Assembly: GCF_012927245.1 (NCBI RefSeq) | Contig: NZ_JABBGE010000018.1 | Location: 1-64,000, forward strand | DNA: 64,000 nucleotides | Direction of reading: 5' to 3' | DNA from: Streptomyces sp. R302 | GTDB taxonomy: Bacteria; Actinomycetota; Actinomycetes; Streptomycetales; Streptomycetaceae | Part shown: positions 23,629 to 32,236 of the stretch, one piece after another | How the letters are laid out: each line of letters opens with the position of its first letter | Position numbering within the stretch: position 1 is the first letter of the stretch | Notes under the pieces: model-generated | The model's database searches: none | What the model saw: only the letters and a program-made list of their open reading frames with translations | What the model was told of the DNA's origin: nothing | Program-made: the position numbers and the translations under genes

Positions 23629-24669
23629 TCAGGCTCCCGCAGTCCAGTCGAGGATGATCTTGCCGCTCTTGCCGGAGGCCGCGTCGTCGAAGGCGGCCTC
23701 GTAGTCGGTGTAGTCGTACCGGCCCGTGATGACCGGGGACAGGTCGAGCCCGCCCTCCAGGAGGACCGACATGGCGTACCAGGTCTCGAACATCTCGCGG
23801 CCGTAGATGCCCTTGATGGTGATCATCGAGGTGACGATCTTCGCCCAGTCGACGGCGAAGTCCTCGCTCGGCAGGCCGAGCATGGCGATCTTTCCGCCGT
23901 GGGTCATGTTGGCGATCATGTCGCGCATGGCGTGCGGGTTGCCGGACATCTCCAGGCCGACGTCGAAGCCCTCCTTCAGCCCGAGGGTGCGCTGGCCGTC
24001 GGCGATGGTCTTCTCGGCCACGTTGAGGGCGAGCGAGACGCCGGTCTTGCGGGCCAGGTCGAGGCGCTCCTCGCTGACGTCGGTGATGACGACGTTGCGG
24101 GCGCCGGCGTGCTTGGCGACGGCGGCGGCCATGATGCCGATCGGGCCGGCGCCGGTGACGAGGACGTCCTCGCCGACGAGCGGGAAGGAGAGCGCGGTGT
24201 GGACGGCGTTGCCGAACGGGTCGAAGATCGCGGCGATGTCGAGGTCGACCGGGACGCGGTGCACCCACACGTTGGAGGCGGGCAGCGCCACGTACTCGGC
24301 GAAGGCGCCGTCGCGGCCGACGCCGAGGCCGACGGTGGCGCGGCAGAGGTGGCGGCGGCCGGCGAGACAGTTGCGGCACTTGCCGCAGACGAGGTGGCCC
24401 TCACCGCTGACCAGGTCGCCGACGGCGACGTCGGAGACGTCACGGCCGACGGAGACGACCTCGCCGACGAACTCGTGGCCGATGGTCATCGGGGTCGCGA
24501 TGGTCTTCTGCGCCCAGCCGTCCCAGGAACGGATGTGCAGGTCGGTACCGCAGATCCCGGTCCGCTTGACCTTGATCAGTACGTCCCCGGGGCCGGTCTC
24601 CGGCTCGGGCACGTCCGTGAGCCAGAGTCCCGGCTCCGCCTTCAGCTTGACCAACGCCTTCAATGCCAC
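23629..24669 (-). CDS. tdh: L-threonine 3-dehydrogenase
   Basis: A 346-residue zinc-dependent medium-chain dehydrogenase that oxidises threonine to 2-amino-3-oxobutanoate with NAD+. The catalytic zinc ligands are in GICGTDLHIRSWDGWA and IGHEFVGEV; the structural zinc site is HLVCGKCRNCLAGRRHLC; the NAD-binding motif is VTGAGPIGIMAAA. It is the first gene of the tdh-kbl unit. A CACGCGCGCGTG palindrome lies 40 bp upstream of its start. Confidence 0.97.
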   Translation of the reverse strand: MALKALVKLKAEPGLWLTDVPEPETGPGDVLIKVKRTGICGTDLHIRSWDGWAQKTIATPMTIGHEFVGEVVSVGRDVSDVAVGDLVSGEGHLVCGKCRNCLAGRRHLCRATVGLGVGRDGAFAEYVALPASNVWVHRVPVDLDIAAIFDPFGNAVHTALSFPLVGEDVLVTGAGPIGIMAAAVAKHAGARNVVITDVSEERLDLARKTGVSLALNVAEKTIADGQRTLGLKEGFDVGLEMSGNPHAMRDMIANMTHGGKIAMLGLPSEDFAVDWAKIVTSMITIKGIYGREMFETWYAMSVLLEGGLDLSPVITGRYDYTDYEAAFDDAASGKSGKIILDWTAGA

Positions 24670-24708
24670 GGCTCCCGACGTGCGTGTCCTGTGATGTACG
24701 GGTCAAGG

Positions 24709-24720
24709 CACGCGCGCGTG
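24709..24720. repeat. CACGCGCGCGTG palindrome, copy 1 (upstream of tdh)
   Basis: Perfect 12-bp palindrome in the tdh leader region, flanked by G and C that extend it to 14 bp. The same 12-mer recurs at 35306 and 63269, and a 10-bp core at 28891. Confidence 0.8.
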
Positions 24721-24825
24721 CCCAAGATCCTCGGAGAGGAATCTTCCGTACCGGGGGCCCGCGGTCCATCGAGGTTTTCTTAAGCGCGCTCGCAGTTCAG
24801 CTTCACGCCGGGGCGTCGTCGCTGC

Positions 24826-25611
24826 TCAGGGCCGTCCGTCCGGGGCTTCGACGGTGGTGGAGGCGGTCACGAAGGAGGAGGGAAGCCAACTCGAACGGAC
24901 CATTCCCAGGGTTCCCCCGACCGCGACGGCCGCCGCGTGTCCGCGGGCGGTGGGCACGTCCTCGACGGCCCACCCCCCGGGGCGGGCGGAGGGGTCGTCC
25001 TCGCCGAGGTAGTCCTGGTCGAGGGGGCGGGCCACGCCGATCCCGATGCCCTTGAGGTAGGCCTCCTTGCGGCACCAGACGCGGGCGAACGCCTCGGGCG
25101 CGTGCCCGGCGCGGGCGATCTCGGCCCGTTCCCCGGGGTGGAGGACCGCGGCGACCTCGTGGACCGTGGCGGTCTCGGGAATCGTCTCGACGTCGACGCC
25201 GACGGGGCGTGCGGCGATGCCGATGAGGACGACGTCGCCGCTGTGCGAGAGGGAGAAGTGCGGGGCGCCGGGCGGGGCTTCGACGGCCGGGCGGCCGTGG
25301 AGGGCGCCGCAGCCGGGGCAGGGCTCGCGGCGGTACGCGACCTCGGCGGGGGCGACGCCCAGGCGGGGGGCCAGGAGGCGGCGCAGGGCGATGTGGCCGA
25401 TGCCGTACCGGAGCCGGTCCGCCGCCCGGAGGGGGGCCGCGAGCCGGGCGCGTTCCTCGGCGTCGAGTTCGGCGGGGTCGAGGTCTTCCTCGGCGAGGTG
25501 GTCCACCCGGAGCTGCCACAGGTCGACGTCGACCGGGGCGGGGCCGTTGTCCGGGGCGGGTGCGTGCGGGCGGGGCTCGGGGGCGGGCTCGTCGCGGCGG
25601 TCGGTGATCAC
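24826..25611 (-). CDS. Sfp-type 4'-phosphopantetheinyl transferase
   Basis: About 261 residues. It transfers the phosphopantetheine arm of CoA to carrier proteins of polyketide, peptide or fatty-acid synthases. The three signature motifs are present: FSLSHSGD (P-pocket), VGVDVETI (metal-binding Asp-x-Glu) and RVWCRKEAYLKGIGIG (WxxKEAxxK). The start is uncertain. GTG 25611 and TTG 25623 are both in frame, neither with a good ribosome site. No carrier-protein gene is present in this window, so it probably acts in trans. It follows the kinase gene in the same direction. Confidence 0.88.
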   Translation of the reverse strand: MITDRRDEPAPEPRPHAPAPDNGPAPVDVDLWQLRVDHLAEEDLDPAELDAEERARLAAPLRAADRLRYGIGHIALRRLLAPRLGVAPAEVAYRREPCPGCGALHGRPAVEAPPGAPHFSLSHSGDVVLIGIAARPVGVDVETIPETATVHEVAAVLHPGERAEIARAGHAPEAFARVWCRKEAYLKGIGIGVARPLDQDYLGEDDPSARPGGWAVEDVPTARGHAAAVAVGGTLGMVRSSWLPSSFVTASTTVEAPDGRP

Positions 25612-25658
25612 CTGGCCATTCAAGCAGGACGAGTCAAGCAGGCGGGACGGGGGCCGAC

Positions 25659-28001
25659 TCAGGTCGCTCCGGCGGAAGTTGGTCCTCCGGAGCCGTGTAC
25701 GTCCGCCCCGGATCCGTGTACGTCCGCCCCGGAGCCGCGCCCGCCCGCCCCGGGCCCACCGACTCCGTGCCCGTCGGGGGTCGGTGTGCCTCCCCGGCGG
25801 ACGGCGTCCGCCTCGGTGTGGCGGCCCAGGCGGTCGAGGCAGTGGGTGAGGTCGGCGAGGGCCGAGAGGGTGTCCGGGTGCAGGGGGCCGAGGACGCGGG
25901 CGCGGGCCTCGGCGAGGGAGCGCAGGGGGTCGAGGGCTTCGTCCCAGCGGCCGAGGCGGCCGAGGACGACGGCGGCCTCGCGGCGGCTGCGCAGGGTGTC
26001 GGGGTGGTCGGGGCCGAGGACCCGCCGGCGGGCCGCGTGTACGGCCTGGGCGGTGTCGAGCGATTCCTGCCAGCGGCCGAGGCGGGCGAGGTGGAGGGCG
26101 AGGGCGTGCCGGACGCGCAGGGTCTCGGGGGCGTCGGCGCCCTGGGTGCGGGTGCGGACGGCGACCAGGTCGCGGCAGACGGCGAGCGCGTCGGCGGCCC
26201 GGCCGAGGCGGCCGAGGCAGGCGCTGGTCTCGTAGCGGGCGGCGAGGGTGTCCGGGTGGTCGGGGCCGAGCGAGGAGGCCCGCCCCTCAGCGACCGCGCG
26301 GTACTGGTCGAGGGCCTCCTCGGCGCGGCCGAGGCGGCCCAGGGTGTGGGCGAGTTCGTGGCGGGTGACGAGGGTGTCGGGGTGGTCCGCGCCGAGCAGT
26401 CGGGTGCGGGTGTCGGCGACCGCCAGGGCCGTACGGTACGACTCCTCCAGGCGGCCGAGCCGGGCGAGGGTGTACGCGAGGTTGTGGCGGCAGCGCAGGG
26501 TGTCGGGGTGGTCGGGGCCCGCGGTGCGCTCGCGGACGGCCAGGACGTCGGCGTACAGCGCGTGCGCCTCCGCGTGGCGGCCGAGCCGGCCGAGGGTGAA
26601 GGCGCGCTCCTGGCGGGCGGCGAGGGTGTCGGGGTGATCAGGGCCGAGGATCCGGGTGCGGGCGTCGGCGACCCTTTCGAAGGCTTCCAGGGCCTCGGTG
26701 GTGCGGCCGAGCCGGCCGAGCGCGAAGGCCACCTCGTAGGCGCTGGCGAGGGTGTCGGGGTGGTCGGGGCCGAGGACCCGGGTGCGGTCGCCGGCGACGG
26801 AGCGGTGGAGGTCCTCGGCCTCCGCCCAGCGGCCGAGCCGGCCGAGGCCGAGGCCGGCCCGGTGGCGGGCGGCGAGCACGGCGAGGAGTTCGGGCGTGGC
26901 GTCCGTCGCGGGGCGGGCGGGGCCGTCGGCGCCGGCTGCGGCGGTCGTCCACTCGGTGGTGAGGACGGCCGCGGCCGGGTCGTGGCCCGCGACGCGGGGC
27001 GCCCCGGGGGCGGCGGGGCGCGGACCGCCGGTGAAGGCCCGGGCCCACGCGGGCGTGGTGCCGGATTCCGGTACGGGCGCGGTGACGGCTCCGTCGGTGG
27101 GGTGCGGCGGCTCGTACGGGAGGGGCGGCATGAGGCGGGTGTCGCCGCCGAGGGTGCGGCCGGTGAAGATCCTGCGGCGCAGGTCGGAGGCGTCGCGCGG
27201 GCGCTGGTCGGGCACCTTGGCGAGGAGGTCGACGACGAGCCGGTCGAAGTAGTCGGGCAGCTCGGAGCGCAGGGCGCGCGGCGGGCTGGGCACGGTGTCC
27301 CGGTGGCCGACGAGCACGGCCCAGGAGTCGTCGAGGTCGAACGGCGGCGCGCCGGTGGCGAGTTCGTACAGGACGCAGCCCAGTGAGTACAGGTCGCTGC
27401 GGTGGTCGATGTCACCGCCGCCGATCTGTTCCGGGGACATGTAGTGGGGGGTGCCCATCGCGATGCCGGTGCCGGTGAGGCGGGAGGTGAAGCCCATGTC
27501 CGCGCCGAGGCGCGCTATGCCGAAGTCGCAGATCTTCACCGTGCCGTCGCGCAGCCGCATGATGTTGGCGGGCTTGAGGTCACGGTGCACGATGCCCATG
27601 CGGTGGGTGTATTCGAGGGCGTCGGCCACCTGGTCGGCGATGTCGACGACCTCGTGGACGGGCAGCGGGTTCCGCGCGTTGGCGGCGAGGAGCTGGCTGA
27701 GGTTCTGGCCTTCGAGGAGCTCCATGACGAGGAAGAGGACGCCTTCGTACTCGCCGAAGTCGTGGACGACGGTGATGCCGCGGTGCTGGAGCGCGGCCGC
27801 GACCCGGGCCTCGCGGCGGAACCGCTCGCGGACCACGGTCTGCACGCCCGCGTCCTGGTGCGGGCCGAGCGGTTTGAGGCACTTGACCGCGACCCCGCGG
27901 CCCAGCGCCTCGTCCGTGGAACGCCACACCTCGCCCATGCCGCCGCGGCCGATGACCTCGTGCAGGCGGTAGCGCCCCTGGATCAGTCTGATGTCCCCCA
28001 T
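25659..28001 (-). CDS. Ser/Thr protein kinase with C-terminal kinesin-light-chain-type TPR array
   Basis: A 780-residue soluble kinase. Kinase domain at about 11-280: G-loop VIGRGGMGEVW, Lys40 in VAVKCLK, HRD in IVHRDLKPANIM (Asp141), DFG at 159-161 and MSPEQ. A Pro/Ala-rich linker without a transmembrane helix follows. From about residue 375 there are eight 42-residue repeats with the signature GPDHPDTL...ALGRLGR..EAL, matching tetratricopeptide repeats of the kinesin-light-chain type and probably binding a partner protein. The tail repeats ADVHGSG. Start ATG 27999-28001 lies inside the upstream mpaB-like gene (19-bp overlap), so translation is probably coupled. Confidence 0.93.
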   Translation of the reverse strand: MGDIRLIQGRYRLHEVIGRGGMGEVWRSTDEALGRGVAVKCLKPLGPHQDAGVQTVVRERFRREARVAAALQHRGITVVHDFGEYEGVLFLVMELLEGQNLSQLLAANARNPLPVHEVVDIADQVADALEYTHRMGIVHRDLKPANIMRLRDGTVKICDFGIARLGADMGFTSRLTGTGIAMGTPHYMSPEQIGGGDIDHRSDLYSLGCVLYELATGAPPFDLDDSWAVLVGHRDTVPSPPRALRSELPDYFDRLVVDLLAKVPDQRPRDASDLRRRIFTGRTLGGDTRLMPPLPYEPPHPTDGAVTAPVPESGTTPAWARAFTGGPRPAAPGAPRVAGHDPAAAVLTTEWTTAAAGADGPARPATDATPELLAVLAARHRAGLGLGRLGRWAEAEDLHRSVAGDRTRVLGPDHPDTLASAYEVAFALGRLGRTTEALEAFERVADARTRILGPDHPDTLAARQERAFTLGRLGRHAEAHALYADVLAVRERTAGPDHPDTLRCRHNLAYTLARLGRLEESYRTALAVADTRTRLLGADHPDTLVTRHELAHTLGRLGRAEEALDQYRAVAEGRASSLGPDHPDTLAARYETSACLGRLGRAADALAVCRDLVAVRTRTQGADAPETLRVRHALALHLARLGRWQESLDTAQAVHAARRRVLGPDHPDTLRSRREAAVVLGRLGRWDEALDPLRSLAEARARVLGPLHPDTLSALADLTHCLDRLGRHTEADAVRRGGTPTPDGHGVGGPGAGGRGSGADVHGSGADVHGSGGPTSAGAT

Positions 28002-28879
28002 CGTGTGCCGTCGCCCCCGTCGTCTTCGTGCACGCTCTCCGGCCCGTCCAGTATGGCCGCAGGCACGGACAGTGTGTACGGGTCGGGTCGGGTGTCGGGT
28101 CCGAGGCGGTCCATGGCGCGTGGGATGTGGCCGGGCGGGAGCCGCCAGCGGAGGGCGGCGGGGACGCGGCGCAGCAGGCGGGCGGTGGTCTCGAGGCGCC
28201 GGGTGACGGCGGCCTCGGGCGGTACCGGCCGGCCGTAGAGGGCATGGGCCCAGTCCGGCAGGGTGTCGTACGCCAGTGAGCTGATCCGCCGCCACACCAG
28301 CGCCCGCCCGGCGAGCAGCGCGGGCGGTACGGGCGGCTTGCGCAGGAAGTCGAGGACGGCGAGCGCGTCCTCTCCGGCGGTGAGTTCGCCGCGTACGGAG
28401 TCGAAGTAGGCGGCGAGCGCGGCCCGGGTGGCGGGGACGGTGTCCGGGTCGAGGCCGACGAGCCGCGCGGAGGTGCGCTGTTCGTCCACGTACCGGTCGG
28501 CGGGTTCGCCGGTGAGCGGCAGTCCGGAGCGGCGGGCGACGGAGACGTACGAGTCGATCTCGGCGCAGTGCACCCAGAGCAGCAGCGCGGGGTCGTCCAC
28601 CCCGAGGAGCCGGTGGATCCGGCGGACGCGCGCGCCGGCGGCCTCCGCGGCGTCCCGTGTGCCGTAGCTGAGCGTGCCGACGAAACTCGCCGTCCGCATC
28701 AGCCGCCCCCAGGGGTCCTCCCGGAAGCTGCTGTTGATCATGACTCCGCGTACGGCGACGGGGTGGAGGGCCTGGAGGTAGAGGGCGCGCACACCGGCGA
28801 TCCACATGACCGGGTCGGCGTGCAGCTGCCAGGTGACGGAGCGGGGTCCGAAGAGACCGGGGTCGGCGTCCTGCCTCAT
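27983..28879 (-). CDS. MpaB-like oxygenase (DUF2236 family)
   Basis: A 298-residue protein of the rubber-oxygenase-like DUF2236 family, which are heme-binding helical oxygenases. Conserved stretches are ALYLQALHPVAVRGV (His proposed as a heme ligand), DPWGRLMRTASFVGTLSYGT, VRRIHRLLGVD and LLWVHCAEIDSY. The start ATG 28877-28879 lies 12 bp from a TACGCGCGCGTG palindrome. It is the first gene of a two-gene unit with the kinase. Confidence 0.88.
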   Translation of the reverse strand: MRQDADPGLFGPRSVTWQLHADPVMWIAGVRALYLQALHPVAVRGVMINSSFREDPWGRLMRTASFVGTLSYGTRDAAEAAGARVRRIHRLLGVDDPALLLWVHCAEIDSYVSVARRSGLPLTGEPADRYVDEQRTSARLVGLDPDTVPATRAALAAYFDSVRGELTAGEDALAVLDFLRKPPVPPALLAGRALVWRRISSLAYDTLPDWAHALYGRPVPPEAAVTRRLETTARLLRRVPAALRWRLPPGHIPRAMDRLGPDTRPDPYTLSVPAAILDGPESVHEDDGGDGTRWGTSD

Positions 28880-28890
28880 GGGGTCAGGCT

Positions 28891-28900
28891 ACGCGCGCGT
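28891..28900. repeat. ACGCGCGCGT palindrome core (upstream of the mpaB-like gene)
   Basis: Ten-base perfect core of the recurring CACGCGCGCGTG palindrome; only one outer base pair is missing. It begins 12 bp upstream of the ATG of the mpaB-like gene. Confidence 0.6.
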
Positions 28901-28982
28901 GGGCGGAAGGGACCCCGGCCGTCGGGAGCGGAGTCGTCCGCCTCCCGGCAGACCGGGGTCATCTGTCTCCCGTCGGACCGGG

Positions 28983-29387
28983 TCAGCCGATACGGGGCGT
29001 TCCCCCTCCGGAAGAGCGGTGCCCGCCCTGGACGTAGATCCTCGTGCGGTGGTGCGAGCACAGGGCGAGCGCGGTCCCGGAGAGGATCAGCGCGTCGGCG
29101 AAGCCGGCGGTCTGCGCCTGGGCCGCGTCCGTGCCGGGGTCGCCCTGCGCGATGATGGCGAGCTGCACCGTCAGCCGCTCGGCGCCGTCCTCGTCGGCCG
29201 CGAGGAGCCGGTACGCGTTGCGCGCGGTGGAGACGCCGAAGAGAGCAGGAGCACCAGGCCGAGCAGCGTCGAGAAGCCCCCGGCGACCGTCGCGACGGGG
29301 GGCGGGGGTGCGGGACGGGTCGGCCACGGTGGGGCTCGTCCTCGTCGGCTCCGATGGCGGCACGGGAAGGTCGTTCCGGCCCAACAC
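28983..29387 (-). CDS. Small membrane protein, apparently with two compensating frameshifts
   Basis: No family recognised. The 134-residue frame ends AGFADALILSGTALALC plus a His/Arg/Gly tail. In the stretch between a C-run near 29295 and a GAGAG repeat near 29243, another frame gives a far more plausible membrane helix, VATVAGGFSTLLGLVLLL, which continues naturally into FGVSTARNAYRLLAADEDGA of the first frame. One extra C plus one extra AG would account for this (net three bases). As written the frame stays open, but the true product probably has two hydrophobic helices. Confidence 0.5.
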   Translation of the reverse strand: MLGRNDLPVPPSEPTRTSPTVADPSRTPAPRRDGRRGLLDAARPGAPALFGVSTARNAYRLLAADEDGAERLTVQLAIIAQGDPGTDAAQAQTAGFADALILSGTALALCSHHRTRIYVQGGHRSSGGGTPRIG

Positions 29388-29418
29388 GTATGCCAGGAAG
29401 CCTGGGTGGGCGGGGCGG

Positions 29419-30780
29419 TCAGCCGATCTCCACGACCCGCGCCCAGCTCGGCGGCCGGAGCAGCAGCTCGTCCACCTCCTCGTCCTCCGGCTCCGAGGCC
29501 GGCGGGCGGGGGAAGAGGCCGACGATCGTGCGGCAGGGAGGGGCGGATTCCGGCCATGGGGTCTGGCCGTCGGTGAAGACGACGAGGACGTCGGGGCGGG
29601 GGCTGAGGCGCAGGGCGCGGGCGAAGCCGGCGCGGAGGTCGGTGCCGCCGCCGCCCACGAGGGGGATGTCGGCGCCCGCGCACAGGCGCTGCGCGGTGTG
29701 GGCGGCGGCGTCGCAGGCGACGACGGTGACGAGGTCGCGGCGGCCGTCGACGGCGCGCGTGAGGGCGGCGACCTCCAGGAGGGCGCTGCCGAGTTCGAAG
29801 TCGGAGACGGAGCCCGAGGTGTCGATGACCACGCCGATGTGCGGAGGGACGCGGCGGAGGCTGGGCAGGACGACGCCGGGGAGCGCGGCGGAGCGGCGGG
29901 AGGGGCGGCGGTAGGTGTAGTCCTCGCCGGCGCCGGCCGCGGAGACGGCGGCGGCGAGGGCCGCGCCGAGGAGTTCCCGCCAGGGCTGGGGCGGGTGGCA
30001 GACCTGTTCGGCCCAGCGCTGCCAGGCTTCGGGGGCGGTGCCGGGGCGGCCCTTGATGCCCTGGGCGACGCGGTACACGACGGCGGCGCGCTCCTGCGGG
30101 GTGAGGCCGTCGGCGCCGTCGGCGCCGAGTTCCCAGGTGCGGGCGTGGCCGTCGGCGCCGCTGCCGCAGTCGAGCCAGGCCAGTCCGGAGGTGCGCGGGG
30201 TGAGGCGTACGGCGCGGACGTACTCCTCCATCAGCAGGCCGGGCGCGAGGTCGAGCATCTCTGGCTGGATCGCGTCGTCGGGGCGCGGGAGGCCGTCGCC
30301 GTAGATGTCGTCGTTGATCTCGAAGTCGCCGGCGATGTTGAGGCGGAGACGTTCGGCCGGGCCGTCGAGGCCGAGGTCGCGGGCGAGGCGGTCACCCCGG
30401 CCGTGGTGGTCGCGGAGCAGGTGGGCGACCTCGTGGACCCAGACGCCCCCGAGGTCCGTCATCGGCGTCCTGTCGACGAAGGCCGGCGAGACGTACATCC
30501 GCCAGTGGCGGTCGACGGCCATGGTGGGGACGGCCCGGGTGGGCACGACGTGGAGGGCGAAGAGGGCGGTGGCGAGGTACGGGCGGACCCGGACGGCGTA
30601 GAGCCGGGCGGCGTACAGCTTGTCCCGGTCAAGCGCCTCCTCGGCCGGAACGACGACGCCGACGGAGGAGGAGACGCCGGAGGAGGAGACGCCGCAGGAG
30701 GAGGCGGAGGCACCGCCGGAGGAGGCTGCGGACGAGGCCGAGGCGGCTGCCGAGGCGGCCGAGGCGTCAGGGGCGGTCAT
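29419..30780 (-). CDS. VWA-domain protein with N-terminal HExxH (DUF2201-like)
   Basis: A 453-residue protein. After a low-complexity Ala/Ser start comes a domain with VWVHEVAHLLRDHH (HExxH, His116/Glu117/His120), as in the putative metallopeptidase-like DUF2201 family. The C-terminal von Willebrand A domain carries the metal-binding motif DTSGS (320-324), with VGGGGTDLRAGF and VLVVFTDGQTPWP as the other MIDAS loops. It overlaps the MoxR gene by 4 bp (ATGA), so the two are coupled and expected to work together as ATPase and adaptor. Confidence 0.92.
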   Translation of the reverse strand: MTAPDASAASAAASASSAASSGGASASSCGVSSSGVSSSVGVVVPAEEALDRDKLYAARLYAVRVRPYLATALFALHVVPTRAVPTMAVDRHWRMYVSPAFVDRTPMTDLGGVWVHEVAHLLRDHHGRGDRLARDLGLDGPAERLRLNIAGDFEINDDIYGDGLPRPDDAIQPEMLDLAPGLLMEEYVRAVRLTPRTSGLAWLDCGSGADGHARTWELGADGADGLTPQERAAVVYRVAQGIKGRPGTAPEAWQRWAEQVCHPPQPWRELLGAALAAAVSAAGAGEDYTYRRPSRRSAALPGVVLPSLRRVPPHIGVVIDTSGSVSDFELGSALLEVAALTRAVDGRRDLVTVVACDAAAHTAQRLCAGADIPLVGGGGTDLRAGFARALRLSPRPDVLVVFTDGQTPWPESAPPCRTIVGLFPRPPASEPEDEEVDELLLRPPSWARVVEIG

Positions 30781-32027
30781 CGGCGTCCCCGCACGGTCGC
30801 GGCGGGGCGGACGGCGCGCCGGGAGAGGCCGACGGTACCCGCGAGGCGTTCGATGGCGGCGGGGACGTCCCAGTCGTCGCGGCGGAGGGTGGCGAGCGTG
30901 GTGGCGGGCACCACGACGAGGTCCGGCGGGCCGGTCTCCGCGGCTCGGGCGAGCAGGGCCCAGGCGGCGTCCCAGCGATCCCGGTCGGGGCGTTCGCGGA
31001 CGGCGGTCACGACGGCTTCGAGGGCGGCCTGGCGGCGGTCGCCGCGTTCGGGGAGCGCGGCGCCGGCCGGGTCGGCGAGGAGTTCCTCGGGGTCGGGGAG
31101 GTCCATCCGGTCGAGCCAGGCGAGGAGTTCGAAGCCCGGGCCGTCGCCGACGGTGCCGCGGACGAGGAGGGAGAGCACGTCGCGGGAGGAGCCGGCGACG
31201 GTCGCGAAGGCGAGCAGACGCAGCGTCATGTCCCAGCTGCGGGGCGAGGGCCAGGGCCCGCCCCGGCGGGTCTCCTCCGCCGGCAGCCGGTGGACGAGCG
31301 TCGGCCGGCTGCCGAGGAGCCCGCAGACGGCCCGGCGGGCGCGGTCGACGGCTTCGGGGAGCCGTGCGGGGTCGAGGCGGGGAAGGGTGGCGCGGGGCCA
31401 GGTGCCGCCGAGGCCTCGGACGACGACCTCGTGTTCGTGTGTCCACCGGAGGTGGACGAAGCGGTTGGCGAGCGGGGCGCTCAGCTCCCAGCCGTCGGCG
31501 GCCGACGCGCGCGGGTTGGCGGCGGCCACGATCCGTACCCCGGGCGGGAGGGTGAGGGCGCCGACCCTGCGTTCCAGGACGAGCCTGAGGAGGGCGGCCT
31601 GGACGGCGGGCGGGGCGGTGGAGAGCTCGTCGAGGAAGAGCAGGCCCCGGCCCTCGCGGACGAGTCGGACGGCCCAGTCGGGCGGTGCCATCGCCACGCC
31701 GCGCACGGCCGGGTCGTCGCCGAGGACGGGCAGGCCGGAGAAGTCGGTGGGTTCGTGGACGCTGGCGATGACGGTGGTCAGCGGCAGGTCGAGCTCCTCG
31801 GCGAGCTGGGTGAGCGCCGCGGTCTTGCCGATGCCGGGCTCGCCCCACAGGAGGACGGGCAGGTCGGCGGCGACCGCCAGCGTCAGCGCCTCCAGCTGGT
31901 CGTCGGCGCGGGGTTCGGTGCGGGTGGAGCCGAGGAGGGCGAGGAGCTCGGTGGCGACGTCGAGTTGCCGGGCGGAGTGGGGGACGGGCGTGGCGGTCGT
32001 AGTGGTCGTGGGCGTGTGGGTGCGCAT
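30777..32027 (-). CDS. MoxR-type AAA+ ATPase
   Basis: A 416-residue ATPase: Walker A LLWGEPGIGKTAA (near 60-71), Walker B GLLFLDELSTAPP, sensor VRIVAAANPRA, then an Arg-rich region LANRFVHLRW. A helical C-terminal domain follows. MoxR ATPases act as chaperones with VWA partners. The start ATG 32025-32027 has AGGTGA eight bases upstream; the ATG at 32036 is an alternative. A 15-bp tandem repeat lies just upstream of it. Confidence 0.92.
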   Translation of the reverse strand: MRTHTPTTTTTATPVPHSARQLDVATELLALLGSTRTEPRADDQLEALTLAVAADLPVLLWGEPGIGKTAALTQLAEELDLPLTTVIASVHEPTDFSGLPVLGDDPAVRGVAMAPPDWAVRLVREGRGLLFLDELSTAPPAVQAALLRLVLERRVGALTLPPGVRIVAAANPRASAADGWELSAPLANRFVHLRWTHEHEVVVRGLGGTWPRATLPRLDPARLPEAVDRARRAVCGLLGSRPTLVHRLPAEETRRGGPWPSPRSWDMTLRLLAFATVAGSSRDVLSLLVRGTVGDGPGFELLAWLDRMDLPDPEELLADPAGAALPERGDRRQAALEAVVTAVRERPDRDRWDAAWALLARAAETGPPDLVVVPATTLATLRRDDWDVPAAIERLAGTVGLSRRAVRPAATVRGRR

Positions 32028-32079
32028 GGGTGTCATCACCTGGGGTGGGTGCGGGCGTGCCGGGGCACGGCGGCGGGAA

Positions 32080-32154
32080 GGGCAGGTCTGGGCAGAGCGG
32101 GGCTGGGCAGAGCAGGTCTGGGCACGGCAGGTCTGGACAGGGGAGGCAGGGCAG
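32080..32154. repeat. 15-bp tandem repeat upstream of the MoxR gene
   Basis: Five 15-base units, GGGCAGGTCTGGGCA and variants (starting 32080, 32095, 32110, 32125, 32140); the last is diverged. It is non-coding and begins 53 bp 5' of the MoxR start. Its G-rich strand is the + strand. Confidence 0.85.
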
Positions 32155-32236
32155 GCAGGGCAGGGCTGCGGCCCGTCGCTCGACGACGGGGGCCGTGACG
32201 GGCGGCCGTGACGGGGGCGGGTGAGGGCGGCTCGGG

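Noticed and set aside
22261..24783. A + strand frame of 840 codons through heptad array 3, kbl and tdh.
   Set aside because: It is the complement of two certain genes and starts in the repeat.
24826..25611. The phosphopantetheinyl transferase as a sign of a biosynthetic cluster.
   Set aside because: No synthase, carrier protein or tailoring genes occur nearby; such transferases often stand alone.
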